Shown: one piece after another, positions 1 to 8,744 of the stretch
How positions within the stretch are numbered: the stretch's first letter is position 1
How the letters are laid out: every line of letters starts with the position of its first letter
Source: Gemmataceae bacterium
Lineage (GTDB): Bacteria > Planctomycetota > Planctomycetia > Gemmatales > Gemmataceae
Assembly (NCBI GenBank): GCA_003136315.1
Contig: PLDW01000231.1
Coordinates: 1,080 to 45,924 of the forward strand
Direction of reading: 5' to 3'
Length of the DNA: 44,845 nt
The notes under the pieces: model-generated
Seen by the model: the letters and a program-made list of their open reading frames with translations, nothing else
Told to the model about the DNA's origin: nothing
The model's database searches: none
Program-made: the position numbers and the translations under genes

Positions 1-65
1 CGTCTGCGGATTCGAAAGAACACTTGGTGGACATAGTTTGGAGTGATGCCGAGAGCAGCGGCGGC
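1..65. repeat. 65-bp segment shared with both right-end copies
   Basis: Bases 1-65 are identical to 44580-44644 and differ at only two positions from 44781-44845. The segment encodes the recognition helix of the sigma factor region 4 (minus strand). That both window edges fall in this repeat suggests that the sequence ends because an assembly stopped in a repeat, or that it is a circular molecule with overlapping ends. Confidence 0.75.
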
Positions 66-560
66 AGCGGCGACGTCACCACCGGCCTCCAAGTAGGCAT
101 TGACTATGCGGGCTTCGGCAGGGGTACAATAGGGCATGAGGTTAGCAACCTGTCGGCGGGCCTCTTCCTGGTCCGCTGCTGCGACTTCAACAGGGGTGTT
201 CGGATCGGGTGCCCAACCCAGGTCAAACTCGCCTGTTCGCTTGACTTGGTGCCGCCGTTCCCGGCGCGTTAGATCCCGGACAGCATGTGGTATGAATTGG
301 TACAAGATCCGCATCGTGTCGGGAGAGTCGATCTGCAGGTGGGCGTATAGGGGCTGGTCCGGTCCTAGTTCTCCGTTCACTTCTCGCCTAAGACGACTCA
401 ATAGTGCCAAGAATACGTGCGATGTGATCTCGCTCGCTTCGATATGGGATTTAGGAGAGCGACTGTTGTGACGGCTGCAAAGAGCAGCAAGGATCCTCCC
501 CACGGCATCTTTGGCCTGAGGCTGTTGTTGTATCAACATGCCGAGGGTCAGATCTTCCAT
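1..560 (-). CDS. ECF-like RNA polymerase sigma factor, N-terminal part (runs off left edge)
   Basis: The frame opens with ATG at 560, eight bases downstream of a good GGGAGG ribosome site on the minus strand, and is still open at base 1 after 186 codons. The first ~100 residues are helical and resemble the region 2 part of small planctomycetal sigma factors (for example ITSHVFLALLSRLRRE). The last ~60 contain a region-4 type helix-turn-helix, with an alanine-rich helix followed by LGITPNYVHQVFFRIRR, the usual place where the -35 element is read. The gene is cut by the window. Its last 65 bases recur at the right end, where the frame continues with a further helix-turn-helix copy and a stop. 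A role as a transcription initiation or related DNA-binding factor is family inference; its targets are unknown. The divergent 700 bases upstream hold no convincing gene. Confidence 0.7.
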   Translation of the reverse strand, partial: MEDLTLGMLIQQQPQAKDAVGRILAALCSRHNSRSPKSHIEASEITSHVFLALLSRLRREVNGELGPDQPLYAHLQIDSPDTMRILYQFIPHAVRDLTRRERRHQVKRTGEFDLGWAPDPNTPVEVAAADQEEARRQVANLMPYCTPAEARIVNAYLEAGGDVAAAAAALGITPNYVHQVFFRIRR

Positions 561-874
561 ATGGATCCCTCCCGCAGGGTCCGTTGCTTCTGATGGTCAC
601 TCAGGTCTTTTGGATGACAAAAAATCTCCACGACGGCGGGCAGGCCAGTACATACACCTTTCCATCTGGGGCGGGTGCAGGTGGTCTGCATGAGCAAAAT
701 GGAATTCACCAGATTGCCCAGATACCCCAGAACTAGCCAAAACAGGCTACTTGGAGACTTTGGGTAGACCGCTCCTCCCGAATGCGTTCATTAATGACTC
801 GAAACTGGTCCTAAGACGACACTCAGCTAGTCATAAATGACGTAACATTCTTAAAATGCAGACGTTACATTGGA

Positions 875-1015
875 GACCAGGGTGCATAGGCAACCCGGCT
901 GCACCCATTGGGGGCAGTTGACCGATGATAAGGACTCACGGACAAAACCCCGGCCACCACCAAGAAACGCTGGAGAATTCCGGGTTGCCAGGGGGTTTCG
1001 CCCGTGAGTCCTAAC
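875..1015. ncRNA. Candidate structured RNA with two hairpins and a loop-loop (kissing) complement
   Basis: Hairpin 1 has perfect 7-bp arms (880-886 with 900-906). Hairpin 2 has perfect 11-bp arms (931-941 with 1002-1012), then a small internal loop and a second stem of 7 bp (945-951 with 992-998). Ten bases in the loop of hairpin 1, GGCAACCCGG (889-898), are exactly complementary to CCGGGTTGCC (980-989) in the terminal loop of hairpin 2. Nested stems plus a 10-bp loop-loop complement are hard to explain by chance or coding. The strand is unknown because both strands can fold. It lies between two divergent genes, so it could be a free small RNA, a cis-regulatory leader or a ribozyme-like element. 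I cannot match it to a named RNA family. Confidence 0.5.
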
Positions 1016-1275
1016 GTAGCTGGAGAGAGGGCAGCAGTATCGGGCATGCCGCAGCTAGCTACTCCATAATCGCAAAGCAGCGAGATGCTGTCAAGAAGGC
1101 GTCAATATGACATATTATCAATTGTCATTGATTCGATTTCTTCCGGAGCCCGGAGCGGTTGCTACGCTGATCTCAACTGCCGCGTTCTACTTGCCATTGC
1201 ACAATAATTGCGCCGAACAAAAACGCCAATTACTATAATTCTCATCTAAGATTATTATTGATAATAATAATAAAT

Positions 1276-2307
1276 ATGAATATGATTACCAGTATTATGG
1301 CGATGCTCCCCAATTTTCTACGCGACCTCTTGTCGCAGTCTGACGATGGCCCGTTGCTCGAGCACGCCAGAATGGTGGAACTCCAGCACCCGGACCAGGC
1401 CCGGTTTATCCGCGTTCAGTGCCAATTGCAGCAACTTGAGGCAGAAATCGAGCAGGCATCCAAACAGGGAAGAGATATTGCTTTGGAAACTGGCCAAATT
1501 TACAGCCAACTTCAAGAAGAAGAAAAAGACCTGCTGACGAAACACGAAGCAGAATGGACCGCAGAAATCCGACAGTATCCTGCCGTCAGAAACCCTCGAT
1601 TCGCCCGTGGATTTCTCGACCACATCACCCTCGACGCCTCCGACCTCGATGCTCACCGCGCAATAGAAGACCTCCCGCACACTGCCCCAACGTTGGGCAG
1701 TGTGTCGTTTTACCTACCCCCGGGTGCGAAGGCCCCACCAGATCTCATCGAGCATGTGCTGCGGTACTTGGCCAATAGCGGGGTGGACCGCCTCCGCTTG
1801 GAAGGCGAAGGCTGGGGTGACAACGCGATTAGAACGCTCGTCGGGTCCGAGCATGTGCAGAAGTTGAAGTCCCTCTTTCTGAGCGATTGCGGCATCGGGC
1901 CAGACGGGGTGAAAGCGATTGTGCAGTCGCCCCAGCTCAACCAACTGGAGACCTTAGACCTGGCTGGCAATTCCCTTTCGGAGAACGGATTCTCCGCCTT
2001 GGCGGAATTTTCTCTCGCCCTACCCGCTCTCCGCCACCTCGACCTCAGCAACACCGGAATGCTGAACGAGGAAGCTCAGTCGCTCGCCGGCATCCCTGGG
2101 CTCAGTCAGCTCTCCGTCCTTGACATCGGCGATAACCCGTTGTCGACAGACGGAGTATTAGCATTTGTTCAGCCTGGGCGGCTGCCAAATACCCGGATCG
2201 ATTTCGACTCTGAGGATCTGCCCTATCATGTTCGGGGGACGGTCGAGAGCCGCCTAAACCAGCACAATGGCATCCAAGACCCTTCAGCCAGCGGTCGGAA
2301 ACGCTGA
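1276..2307 (+). CDS. Leucine-rich repeat protein with TIGR02996-like N-terminus
   Basis: The N-terminal third contains a stretch ending in QARFIRVQCQLQQLE, which matches the 'repeat-companion' domain (TIGR02996) that precedes repeats in Gemmata and myxobacterial proteins. A glutamine/glutamate-rich coiled helix follows. From about residue 170 there are ribonuclease-inhibitor-type leucine-rich repeats (LKSLFLSDCGIGPDGVKAI, LETLDLAGNSLSENGFSAL, LRHLDLSNTGM, LSVLDIGDNPLSTDG). No signal peptide is evident, so a cytoplasmic protein-binding role is likely. The start is uncertain: the frame is open from 1258 (TTG) and has ATG codons at 1276, 1282, 1297 and 1303 in an ATA/AAT-rich leader without a clear ribosome site. 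It converges on the kinase gene, 12 bases away. Confidence 0.75.
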   Translation: MNMITSIMAMLPNFLRDLLSQSDDGPLLEHARMVELQHPDQARFIRVQCQLQQLEAEIEQASKQGRDIALETGQIYSQLQEEEKDLLTKHEAEWTAEIRQYPAVRNPRFARGFLDHITLDASDLDAHRAIEDLPHTAPTLGSVSFYLPPGAKAPPDLIEHVLRYLANSGVDRLRLEGEGWGDNAIRTLVGSEHVQKLKSLFLSDCGIGPDGVKAIVQSPQLNQLETLDLAGNSLSENGFSALAEFSLALPALRHLDLSNTGMLNEEAQSLAGIPGLSQLSVLDIGDNPLSTDGVLAFVQPGRLPNTRIDFDSEDLPYHVRGTVESRLNQHNGIQDPSASGRKR

Positions 2308-2319
2308 CCCCACCTGCGA

Positions 2320-3246
2320 TTAACTCATCGTCCTGAGCGCTGCCGCTGCGGCGGCCGCAGTGGGCCGGGCAGTCGGTATCTTGGCCAACATGTCATCCAG
2401 CAACTGCGACACCAACCGCGGCACACGCGGATTGAGCGACAGAGCCGCCGGGTGGGGTTCATGCACCACGGAATAACTCAAGGTTAAGATCGATGACACA
2501 TCGAACGGGTGGCGGCCAGTCAGCATCTGGAACAGGACGAGGCCAGCGCTAAACACATCCGTCCGGTCATCGAGTGGCTGGTTCTGGTGCTGCTCCGGGG
2601 ACATGAATAACGGCGTCCCCATCGCGTTGGACTGAGACGAGAGGAGGTCCGTGGCCGGCCGGGCTAGACCTAAATCGACCACCCGCACTCGGCGAACCCG
2701 ACCACACGACTGGCATTCCAGGAACAGGTTCGACGGCTTCACATCGCGATGGATGAGGCCTGCGCTGTGGGCCGCGGCCAGTCCCGCCAAGCTCTGTCGG
2801 GCAATCTTCACCGCTGGGCGCACTGCCAACCGACGACCGGGCGGCAGCCGGCGGTCAAGGGACTGACCCTGGAGGTACGGCATCACCAGATAGGGTGAGT
2901 CCCCCTCATCACCAACCATGTACACTGGTATAAGATGTGGATGCTGTTCGATTGTCGCCATCCCCCGAGCTTCACGGAGGAACCGCTGGCGGCTCACTGG
3001 GTCGGCGGCCAGGTGCGGCAGCATCTGTTTGATGGCTACCCAGCGGTGGAGATCCTGATCCCAAGCGCGGTACACGATCCCCATCCCACCGCGACCGATT
3101 TCGGCCTCTAATCGGAATGGCCCGATCCGGTCGGGATACACCATCGTGACGGAACTGTTCGACTCACTGGCAGTGATTATCTGGCGAAAAGTTTGGGTTC
3201 TCGCGAGCAGCGCTGGGTGTAGCACTCCATCATGGTCCAAGGTCAT
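2320..3246 (-). CDS. Hanks-type serine/threonine protein kinase, kinase domain only
   Basis: The 308-residue product is nearly all kinase domain: glycine loop GRGGMG at 51-56, ATP-binding lysine in VAIK near 73, catalytic HRDVKPSN at 166-173, and the metal-binding motif as DLG (191-193) rather than DFG, followed by an MSPEQ activation/P+1 segment. It ends shortly after the domain with an alanine-rich tail. There is no membrane segment or sensor domain, so this is a soluble kinase or one that needs a partner. A later start at residue 35 (3144) is possible because the first 34 residues are not conserved-looking. A Cys pair after the catalytic loop (ECQSCG) is unusual. The gene converges with the LRR gene and runs away from the iteron region. 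Confidence 0.88.
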   Translation of the reverse strand: MTLDHDGVLHPALLARTQTFRQIITASESNSSVTMVYPDRIGPFRLEAEIGRGGMGIVYRAWDQDLHRWVAIKQMLPHLAADPVSRQRFLREARGMATIEQHPHLIPVYMVGDEGDSPYLVMPYLQGQSLDRRLPPGRRLAVRPAVKIARQSLAGLAAAHSAGLIHRDVKPSNLFLECQSCGRVRRVRVVDLGLARPATDLLSSQSNAMGTPLFMSPEQHQNQPLDDRTDVFSAGLVLFQMLTGRHPFDVSSILTLSYSVVHEPHPAALSLNPRVPRLVSQLLDDMLAKIPTARPTAAAAAAALRTMS

Positions 3247-3598
3247 AAGGGGGGACTCCAGGGCGGAGGCATGCCGTCGATTTTCGGCGGCTTACCTACT
3301 CATGGCCGCCCACACCTCCCTTCCATGACACAGAATAGACCTCCGCCTTCACCCACTTCTCCTGCACTGCCGCTGTTTCACCTGTGATGCCACTTCTCGC
3401 GTCGGCTGCGAAAAAACCAGTAACTCGCCCTCAGAATCATCCAAACCTGTGTTCCTCACATCGTTGTCGGACACCACGTTTTTCAAGCACAATTCTGCAA
3501 ATTCAACGGCTTCAGGCCAATGACGATTCCCGGGGACAGATCGGCACTTATCACGAACCAACTCCGCTGCTTGCCCTATATTGAACATCCATTCACCA
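3247..3598. other. Gene-free stretch between kinase and iterons
   Basis: About 350 bases without a convincing coding frame. I see no hairpin or repeat here except the start of the longer conserved flank of the first iteron near 3580. It probably holds the promoter of the kinase gene and part of the replication origin. Confidence 0.4.
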
Positions 3599-3862
3599 CC
3601 GACTATCCGGGCAGGAATCAGCCGAGAAAAGGCTTAAAGACCAACGTGCTTTACCCCAGGATGCGATCCAATCACACCACTCTCTTTTTGAACGCCCATT
3701 CACTACCGACCATCCGGGCAGGAAAGGGCAGTTTCTGCGGGCACCAAGAGCCAGAAATCCCGATCAATCAAGGCTTTACTAACCCCAAATGGGGGTAGAG
3801 CGCAGTAAGTATTGGGAGCTACCGACCTTCTGGGCAGGAATCTCCGACTACCTGGGCAGGAA
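3599..3862 (+). repeat. Four iterons of the replication origin
   Basis: Four direct copies of a 19-bp motif, consensus CCGACYWTCYGGGCAGGAA, lie at 3599-3617, 3706-3724, 3822-3840 and 3844-3862, all in the same orientation as repA. Copies 1 and 2 share a longer 37-bp block that begins about 18 bp upstream. Copies 3 and 4 are 22 bp apart start to start, about two helical turns. The first two are spaced at 107 and 116 bp. Position just upstream of an RPA-type initiator gene and of an AT-rich tract is the classic arrangement of an iteron-controlled plasmid origin (family knowledge). Binding by RepA is inferred. Confidence 0.8.
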
Positions 3863-3864
3863 AC

Positions 3865-3995
3865 AGGCGTGAAAATGCTGCAAAAACAAGGGATTTGGCG
3901 CGCGCAAATCTCTTAAATATGCTCTTAAATAAAACAACAACAAATCTGGCAGTCAGTTTGTTGTTGCCATTTTATATTGATTATATGAGATAAGA
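3865..3995. other. AT-rich tract, probable origin melting region and repA promoter
   Basis: A strongly AT-rich segment in a GC-rich replicon. It includes two direct copies of CTCTTAAATA (3910-3919 and 3922-3931, 12 bp apart), the inverted repeat described separately, and TTTTATATTGATTATATG just before repA. Short AT-rich repeats beside iterons are typical of DNA unwinding elements. Confidence 0.5.
3935..3966. promoter_or_regulatory. Inverted repeat upstream of repA, candidate operator
   Basis: Perfect 10-bp arms, CAACAACAAA (3935-3944) and TTTGTTGTTG (3957-3966), flank a 12-base centre. It lies 35 bp before the repA start and overlaps the likely promoter. In iteron plasmids a diverged inverted copy of the binding site often serves as the autoregulatory operator, but this one does not resemble the iterons, so another regulator may bind. 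Confidence 0.45.
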
Positions 3996-4000
3996 CGATT

Positions 4001-5500
4001 ATGCCGAATATCCAGCCCGCCACGACATCAGAGCCAGAGGTACGCCTGGACACGTTCCAGGGGACGGACGAACTCAACATCGCCGAATTTCCCCTCTCCA
4101 TTCTGGGCGAGCGGCCGGAGGGCGTGAAGACCCTCGAATTTTGCGACATGGTATTCGATAGCGGAGCTGGGAAAGAGGTTACCCGCAAGCTGACCATTAC
4201 CGGCTCCGATCTTTACGGCCTGCCCGGGCAGGCCGACGAAGACGTGCTCATGGTCATGATGTACCTGACCAATGTGGCAAAGTTCGAGAGCCGAACCGTC
4301 ACCTTCTCACGCCACCAACTGCTCAAACTGCTGAAATGGAGCGATAAGGGCCAGAACTATGAACGGCTGGAGGAATCGCTGCGCCGCTGGCTCGGCGTCA
4401 CCTTGTACTACGAGAATGCCTGGTGGGACAAAAAAGCCAAGGCATGGGTCGATCGCGACTTTCATATTCTCAGTAACATGATGATTTACGACCGCAAACG
4501 CCGCGGCGATCAGAGCGAGTTGCCCTTGTCATCCTTTACCTGGAACGAAGTCATTTTTGACAGCTTTCTGGCTCGAAACACCAAGGCTCTTGACCTTGAC
4601 GCCTATTTCAGCCTGAGCCTGGCCCCCGCCAAACGCATGTATCGCTTTCTCGACAAACGCTTCGGGGCGAAGCGGGGCACCACCTGGCGATTCGATCTGC
4701 GAGAGTTCGCCTGCGAGCATGTCGGCTTCAGCCGGAATTACGACTCTGCCCAGCTTAAGCGGAAGATGCAGCCGTCGCTTCTGGAGCTGGAGGAACAGGG
4801 GTTTCTTGAGCCGCTCCCGGATGAAAAACGCTATCCCAAAGGTGCTCGTCGCGGGCAGTGGTCCATCGTGGTATCCCAGGCGGTGAAGCGGATCGAGGAA
4901 CAATCCCAACCGGTGCTCGCCCTGCCCCCTGCTCCGTCTCCGTTGGAGGTGAAACTGATCGCCTGTGGTGTAACCGCGGTGGTGGCGGCCGAGTTGGTTG
5001 GGCAACATCCAGCCGAGCAGATCGAAACCAAGATGGATGTCCTGTCCTGGCTGATTGAACGCAAAGACAAGAAGGTCACCCGCAGCCCGGCCGGATACCT
5101 CGTGAAGTCGATCAAGGATGATTACGCTCTCCCGGCGGGCTATGTCCCGAAGGCCGAGCGGGAGAAGCGACAGCAGGTGGCTGAGGACAGGAAGCGTCAG
5201 CAGCAGGAAGCGGAACAGGTCCGCCGTCGCCAGGAAAAGGACGAACGCGCTGCCCAGCGAGCCGAGCGGACACATATCGACCGCTACTTGGGCACGCTGT
5301 CGACAGTCGAGCGGAAAGCCCTGGAGGAACGGGCGATCACCGCCGCCGAGCCGGACGAGCAGGAGCGGGCGAAGCCAGGGTTATTTGCCGAGATCATGCG
5401 GCGTTTGTTGGTGGACCGCCAGGTGCTCAAAGAGTGCCCGCTGGCTGCCAGCCAGAAAGAAACCGAGCGCCCACCTTCGTCAGGGTCGGTCATTTCGTGA
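4001..5500 (+). CDS. repA: Replication initiator protein A (RPA family)
   Basis: The 499-residue protein resembles the RPA-type plasmid initiators (replication initiator protein A, PF10134-like). An N-terminal LNIAEFPLSILGERP stretch and FCDMVFDSG lead into tandem winged-helix segments (DLYGLPGQADEDVLMVMM, SRHQLLKLLKWSDKGQNYERL, SSFTWNEVIFDSFLA, SPAKRMYRFLDKRFG-type region). A charged coiled C-terminus from about residue 360 is rich in Arg, Gln and Glu. It should bind the iterons upstream and open the AT-rich tract. The ATG at 4001 lies next to the AT-rich leader; the ribosome site is weak (GAGATAAGACG). An 18-bp palindrome sharing the iteron core lies inside the gene at 4217-4234. Confidence 0.88.
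   Translation: MPNIQPATTSEPEVRLDTFQGTDELNIAEFPLSILGERPEGVKTLEFCDMVFDSGAGKEVTRKLTITGSDLYGLPGQADEDVLMVMMYLTNVAKFESRTVTFSRHQLLKLLKWSDKGQNYERLEESLRRWLGVTLYYENAWWDKKAKAWVDRDFHILSNMMIYDRKRRGDQSELPLSSFTWNEVIFDSFLARNTKALDLDAYFSLSLAPAKRMYRFLDKRFGAKRGTTWRFDLREFACEHVGFSRNYDSAQLKRKMQPSLLELEEQGFLEPLPDEKRYPKGARRGQWSIVVSQAVKRIEEQSQPVLALPPAPSPLEVKLIACGVTAVVAAELVGQHPAEQIETKMDVLSWLIERKDKKVTRSPAGYLVKSIKDDYALPAGYVPKAEREKRQQVAEDRKRQQQEAEQVRRRQEKDERAAQRAERTHIDRYLGTLSTVERKALEERAITAAEPDEQERAKPGLFAEIMRRLLVDRQVLKECPLAASQKETERPPSSGSVIS
4217..4234. repeat. 18-bp perfect palindrome containing the iteron core, inside repA
   Basis: GGCCTGCCCGGGCAGGCC is its own reverse complement and contains CCGGGCAGG, the most conserved part of the iterons, in both directions. 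It encodes part of GLPGQA in RepA. It may be a coincidence of coding, or a dimer site for autoregulation. Confidence 0.3.
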
Positions 5501-5545
5501 ATCGCAGAGCCGACGTCCTTCCTGCCGTCCAGAGGCGGTCAGCGC

Positions 5546-5956
5546 TCACTCGCTCTTCGGACGGGTGTGGATGGTGGTGACCCGCGTCTCCTGACTCGGC
5601 ATGGCCGCGGCAACCAGTCGATCTTCTTCCTGAACCCACAACACCCTCTTCCGGACGATCCCGTCGAACAGCGGGCGAAGGTTTCGCCCCTCGATCGTCA
5701 CCACCAGTCGGTCGAAGTGCAGCGTGATCCCGACCGAAGGGTCGAAGTCGACCTGGGCGAGCCACCCGTAGTCGAGCGCTGTGGCGTTTCCGGTCTTCGC
5801 CCGCAACTCGATCATGGGCACGGATGGTCGGACCCCGCGGACGATTGCGTAAGCCTTGTGAGCCAGTACCTCCTCCTCGTCCACTTCGTCGATGCCCGGT
5901 TCCCGGTCCGCCGGTTGTACGGCGAGCCGGTCAAGAAAACTCCGCGTGTCGTCCAT
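5546..5956 (-). CDS. Conserved-looking protein of unknown function downstream of the relaxase
   Basis: A 136-residue product with no recognised motif. It has an acidic N-terminal part and a beta-rich middle (YGWLAQVDFDPSVGITLHFD, LVVTIEGRNLRPLFDGIV). The ATG at 5956 overlaps the end of the relaxase gene by 26 bases and follows GGAGAGTTT, a good ribosome site, so the two genes are very likely translationally coupled. Such coupling suggests a mobilisation accessory protein, but this is inference. It converges on repA, with 45 bases between the stops. Confidence 0.7.
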   Translation of the reverse strand: MDDTRSFLDRLAVQPADREPGIDEVDEEEVLAHKAYAIVRGVRPSVPMIELRAKTGNATALDYGWLAQVDFDPSVGITLHFDRLVVTIEGRNLRPLFDGIVRKRVLWVQEEDRLVAAAMPSQETRVTTIHTRPKSE

Positions 5957-8687
5957 AAACTCTCCTCTCAGGTTGGTGGTCTGCGTTGAGGTGGGTCCTC
6001 GATTGGTGCCACCACGGTCGGGTCAGAATCGCTGCGGCTTGACGGATTCGGTGACCGACCCGGCGCAGCAGATCCCGACGATGGCGGTCGTTGGGTCGAA
6101 TCGCTCGGGCGGCCAGTTCGCCGGCCGAGACGGGGCGATCGGAGCGGCCAATTGCCGTCCGCACCGCCGCTTTGTCATCCACATACAATCGAGCCCCGTG
6201 GCGACCCCGGGAAACTGCGACATAGAACTGCTCCCGTGATGCTGCTGGCCCACTCTCTTGGCTCTGACCGATCAGCACCCGGTCCACTGTTTTGCCCTGG
6301 CTGGCGACACTGGTCACCACAAATCCGTGGGCCAGGTGGCCGTAGCCGCGGTCAATCACCCACCCGTTGTCGAGGCGGATGTTGCCCTCGTCGGGGGTGA
6401 ACCCAGCGACGGTGTAGAGGCTGCCATTGTTCAGCCGGTGCCCGTCCTTTGACGTCCCGTTGTGGGTGATTCGGACTCGATCGCCGGCAACAAGTGGAAG
6501 GGTGTCTGCGCGATAGAGCTGGAACCGGCCCGCCAGGTTGAGCGGTAAGTCGCGCTCGGACCCGTCCGCAGCGCGGACCCGAACTCCATTCGCTCCCGCC
6601 GAGACGACGGTGAGCCGCTCCCCACGGCGGAATCCAGGAGCGTTCTGGCTGAATTGTGCCACGTCCCCAGGGGTGTACAGTTCCGCCCTGCCCTGCTCTG
6701 CCGTAGTGCGATGGAGCGGTACAAGGCGGTCGACATGATGTTCATTGCCGGTGAGTCGACCGGCCCCGCGCAGCGCGGTTCGGATGGCGGCCGTGATGCG
6801 GTCACCTTCCGCGTGGGTTGGAGCGACCGCCAACACGTGCTCTCCGGCGGCCGTGTGTCGGGTGTAATCCGCCGCCAAGGCCGCGCTGCGTGCCGCAGCA
6901 TCGGGGAGTTCCGTCACCCAGCCCATCGCGTTGAGCCGGTCGAACCCCTCGGTGGAGCGGCCGGCGGCCAAGTCCTCAACCGCCCGCTTGTAGCCGTCCC
7001 GCTGGCGCTGCACTTCTCGCAATTCGACGGCGGGTAACCCGGCCTGATCTTCGAGGATTCGCAGCGCTGCCCCGCGCTCGACCCCACGATGTTGAGACGT
7101 GTCTCCGACCAGAATCACCCGGGCGTTTTGGTTCCGAGCCAGGTCGAACACCGCGGCCAGGGTCCGGGTGCCGATGAGTCCAGCCTCGTCGATGAGCAGC
7201 ACTTGGTTCGCGATTGCAGCGTGCAATCGGTTGTCCAGGATGAGTCTGGCCACGGTGTCGGCGTCGGCAAAACCCTCTTGTCGGAGCACCCCGCGGCTGG
7301 CATCAGCGGTGGGGGCAAATGCGAACACTCGGTGGCCCCTCGCCTCGATCGCTTCGATGGCCTCTTTGAGCAGCGTGCTCTTCCCCACCCCGGCCTTGCC
7401 CCGGATTAGCATCACCTGGTCGGGTGATTCCAGCAGATGCTGCACCGCCCGGCGCTGACCGTCGTTCAGAAACTCGCGGCGGAATTCATGGGGGATCCCG
7501 CCGCCGAGTGGGTCACTGATGCCCCGCCCGGAACGGGCGAACGCCACCATCCGTTGTTCCTCGGCCAGTACCTCCGGGGTCGTCACCACGGTCCGCCCGC
7601 CAATGTCAGCGCGGATCACACCGTGGGCATTGAGGGCGGTTTTCACCTCGGCGGGTGTGACCGCCCCGACCCCGAATCGCAGTGCCTCAGCGAGGAGTTG
7701 CTTTTCGGGGACGACCGAGTCACGCACGAAACAATGCGCGATTGCGTATGCGGCGGCCTGGTCGGCCGTCCGTTCAGCCGGGACGGGAGCTGGTTGGCCC
7801 AGGGCGCTCGCCCGCAGCGCGGCCAGGGCGTCCCGATCAGCCGGAGCGAGACGGTCACGCCACACGGTCCGCAACTCCTCCGGGGAAAACTGGGTGGCCT
7901 TCCCTTCCCGTGTCCGCGCTCCGAGTTGATCGATCGCCGTGGGGTCGGTGATCCCCTTCTCCGCCGCCAGTTTTTCGATCTGGGTGGTGCGGCGGGAGAA
8001 CGCTCGAATGATCTGTGGCGAGACGCCGGCTACTTCCCACCCCTTGGCGGTGCGCTCGACCGGGTAGCCCAAGTCGGCCACACGCCGTGTCAGGTGACTG
8101 TGAAAAATCGCCTCGAAATACGGTGCGTCCCGTTTCAGATCGCGGAACTGACCGGCTTTGAACGACTGCTCGACCGGGTCGAATGTCGCGTTGAAGACGA
8201 CCGCATGGCAGTGCAGATGCGGGTCCGGAATTCCGTCGACCGGGCGGCTGGTGGTGTGGGTGTAGATCGCCCCGAGGAGATTCCCGGTCTCGCGTTCTTC
8301 GTCCCGGCCGCCGCGGCGAACCCGGGTCTTCATTTCGGCCTCGATCGCCATCATGGTGTCGCGGACGGCGGCTTCTACCGCCTCGCGGAGCCGATCGTCG
8401 CCGGTGATCGCGTACAGCGCCGACAGGCTTTTCGGCGGGTGGAAATTGAAGTCGTAAGCCACCGTTCGATCAGCCCGAGTGCGGGCGGTGAGCGCTGCGC
8501 CGGTAGCTGGGTTGCGGTTGTGGCACAAGGCATCGAAGTCGGTGTTCTCGACCTCGCCGCGCAATCCGAGCTGCTCGGCACCGCGGCCGAACCATACGCC
8601 TTGGGACTCCTCGGCGTAGTAGTCGGCGCTGGTGTAGTACGAACGAATCGCCTCGGTGCTGGTGTGTTGGTGAATGCGAAGCATCAC
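5931..8687 (-). CDS. MobF-type conjugative relaxase-helicase (TrwC/TraI family)
   Basis: A 918-residue protein with the MobF order of domains. The N-terminal relaxase has tyrosine pairs at YYTSADYY (17-24), the DFNFHPPKSLS motif (79-89) and the metal-binding histidines HLHCH (157-161). The C-terminal half is a superfamily 1 RecD/TraI-like helicase with Walker A GKAGVGKST near residue 435, Walker B LLIDEAGLI, LVGDTSQ and a final FYVAVSRGR motif. It should nick oriT, stay covalently bound to the transferred strand and unwind DNA. The start is GTG at 8687 or ATG at 8684, just after ACAGG. The gene is divergent from the first par operon, so oriT may lie in the 250 bases between them. One palindrome of the parS-like family sits within it (7212-7228). 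Confidence 0.93.
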   Translation of the reverse strand: MMLRIHQHTSTEAIRSYYTSADYYAEESQGVWFGRGAEQLGLRGEVENTDFDALCHNRNPATGAALTARTRADRTVAYDFNFHPPKSLSALYAITGDDRLREAVEAAVRDTMMAIEAEMKTRVRRGGRDEERETGNLLGAIYTHTTSRPVDGIPDPHLHCHAVVFNATFDPVEQSFKAGQFRDLKRDAPYFEAIFHSHLTRRVADLGYPVERTAKGWEVAGVSPQIIRAFSRRTTQIEKLAAEKGITDPTAIDQLGARTREGKATQFSPEELRTVWRDRLAPADRDALAALRASALGQPAPVPAERTADQAAAYAIAHCFVRDSVVPEKQLLAEALRFGVGAVTPAEVKTALNAHGVIRADIGGRTVVTTPEVLAEEQRMVAFARSGRGISDPLGGGIPHEFRREFLNDGQRRAVQHLLESPDQVMLIRGKAGVGKSTLLKEAIEAIEARGHRVFAFAPTADASRGVLRQEGFADADTVARLILDNRLHAAIANQVLLIDEAGLIGTRTLAAVFDLARNQNARVILVGDTSQHRGVERGAALRILEDQAGLPAVELREVQRQRDGYKRAVEDLAAGRSTEGFDRLNAMGWVTELPDAAARSAALAADYTRHTAAGEHVLAVAPTHAEGDRITAAIRTALRGAGRLTGNEHHVDRLVPLHRTTAEQGRAELYTPGDVAQFSQNAPGFRRGERLTVVSAGANGVRVRAADGSERDLPLNLAGRFQLYRADTLPLVAGDRVRITHNGTSKDGHRLNNGSLYTVAGFTPDEGNIRLDNGWVIDRGYGHLAHGFVVTSVASQGKTVDRVLIGQSQESGPAASREQFYVAVSRGRHGARLYVDDKAAVRTAIGRSDRPVSAGELAARAIRPNDRHRRDLLRRVGHRIRQAAAILTRPWWHQSRTHLNADHQPERRVYGRHAEFS
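7212..7228. promoter_or_regulatory. parS-like palindrome copy 1 (inside the relaxase gene)
   Basis: Seven-base perfect arms GATTGCA/TGCAATC around the centre GCG. It is the reverse-strand form of the other three copies, which have CGC at the centre. Confidence 0.6.
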
Positions 8688-8744
8688 CTGTTATTCGCCG
8701 ACGGTGGTTACTAATTGGTAAATAGTGGAGTTTCAGACATCTTC

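Noticed and set aside
865-1047. 60-codon minus-strand frame over the structured RNA
   Set aside because: The stems and the loop complement explain this sequence better, and there is no ribosome site.
7437-8714. Long plus-strand frame opposite the relaxase
   Set aside because: Antisense to the well-supported MobF domains.
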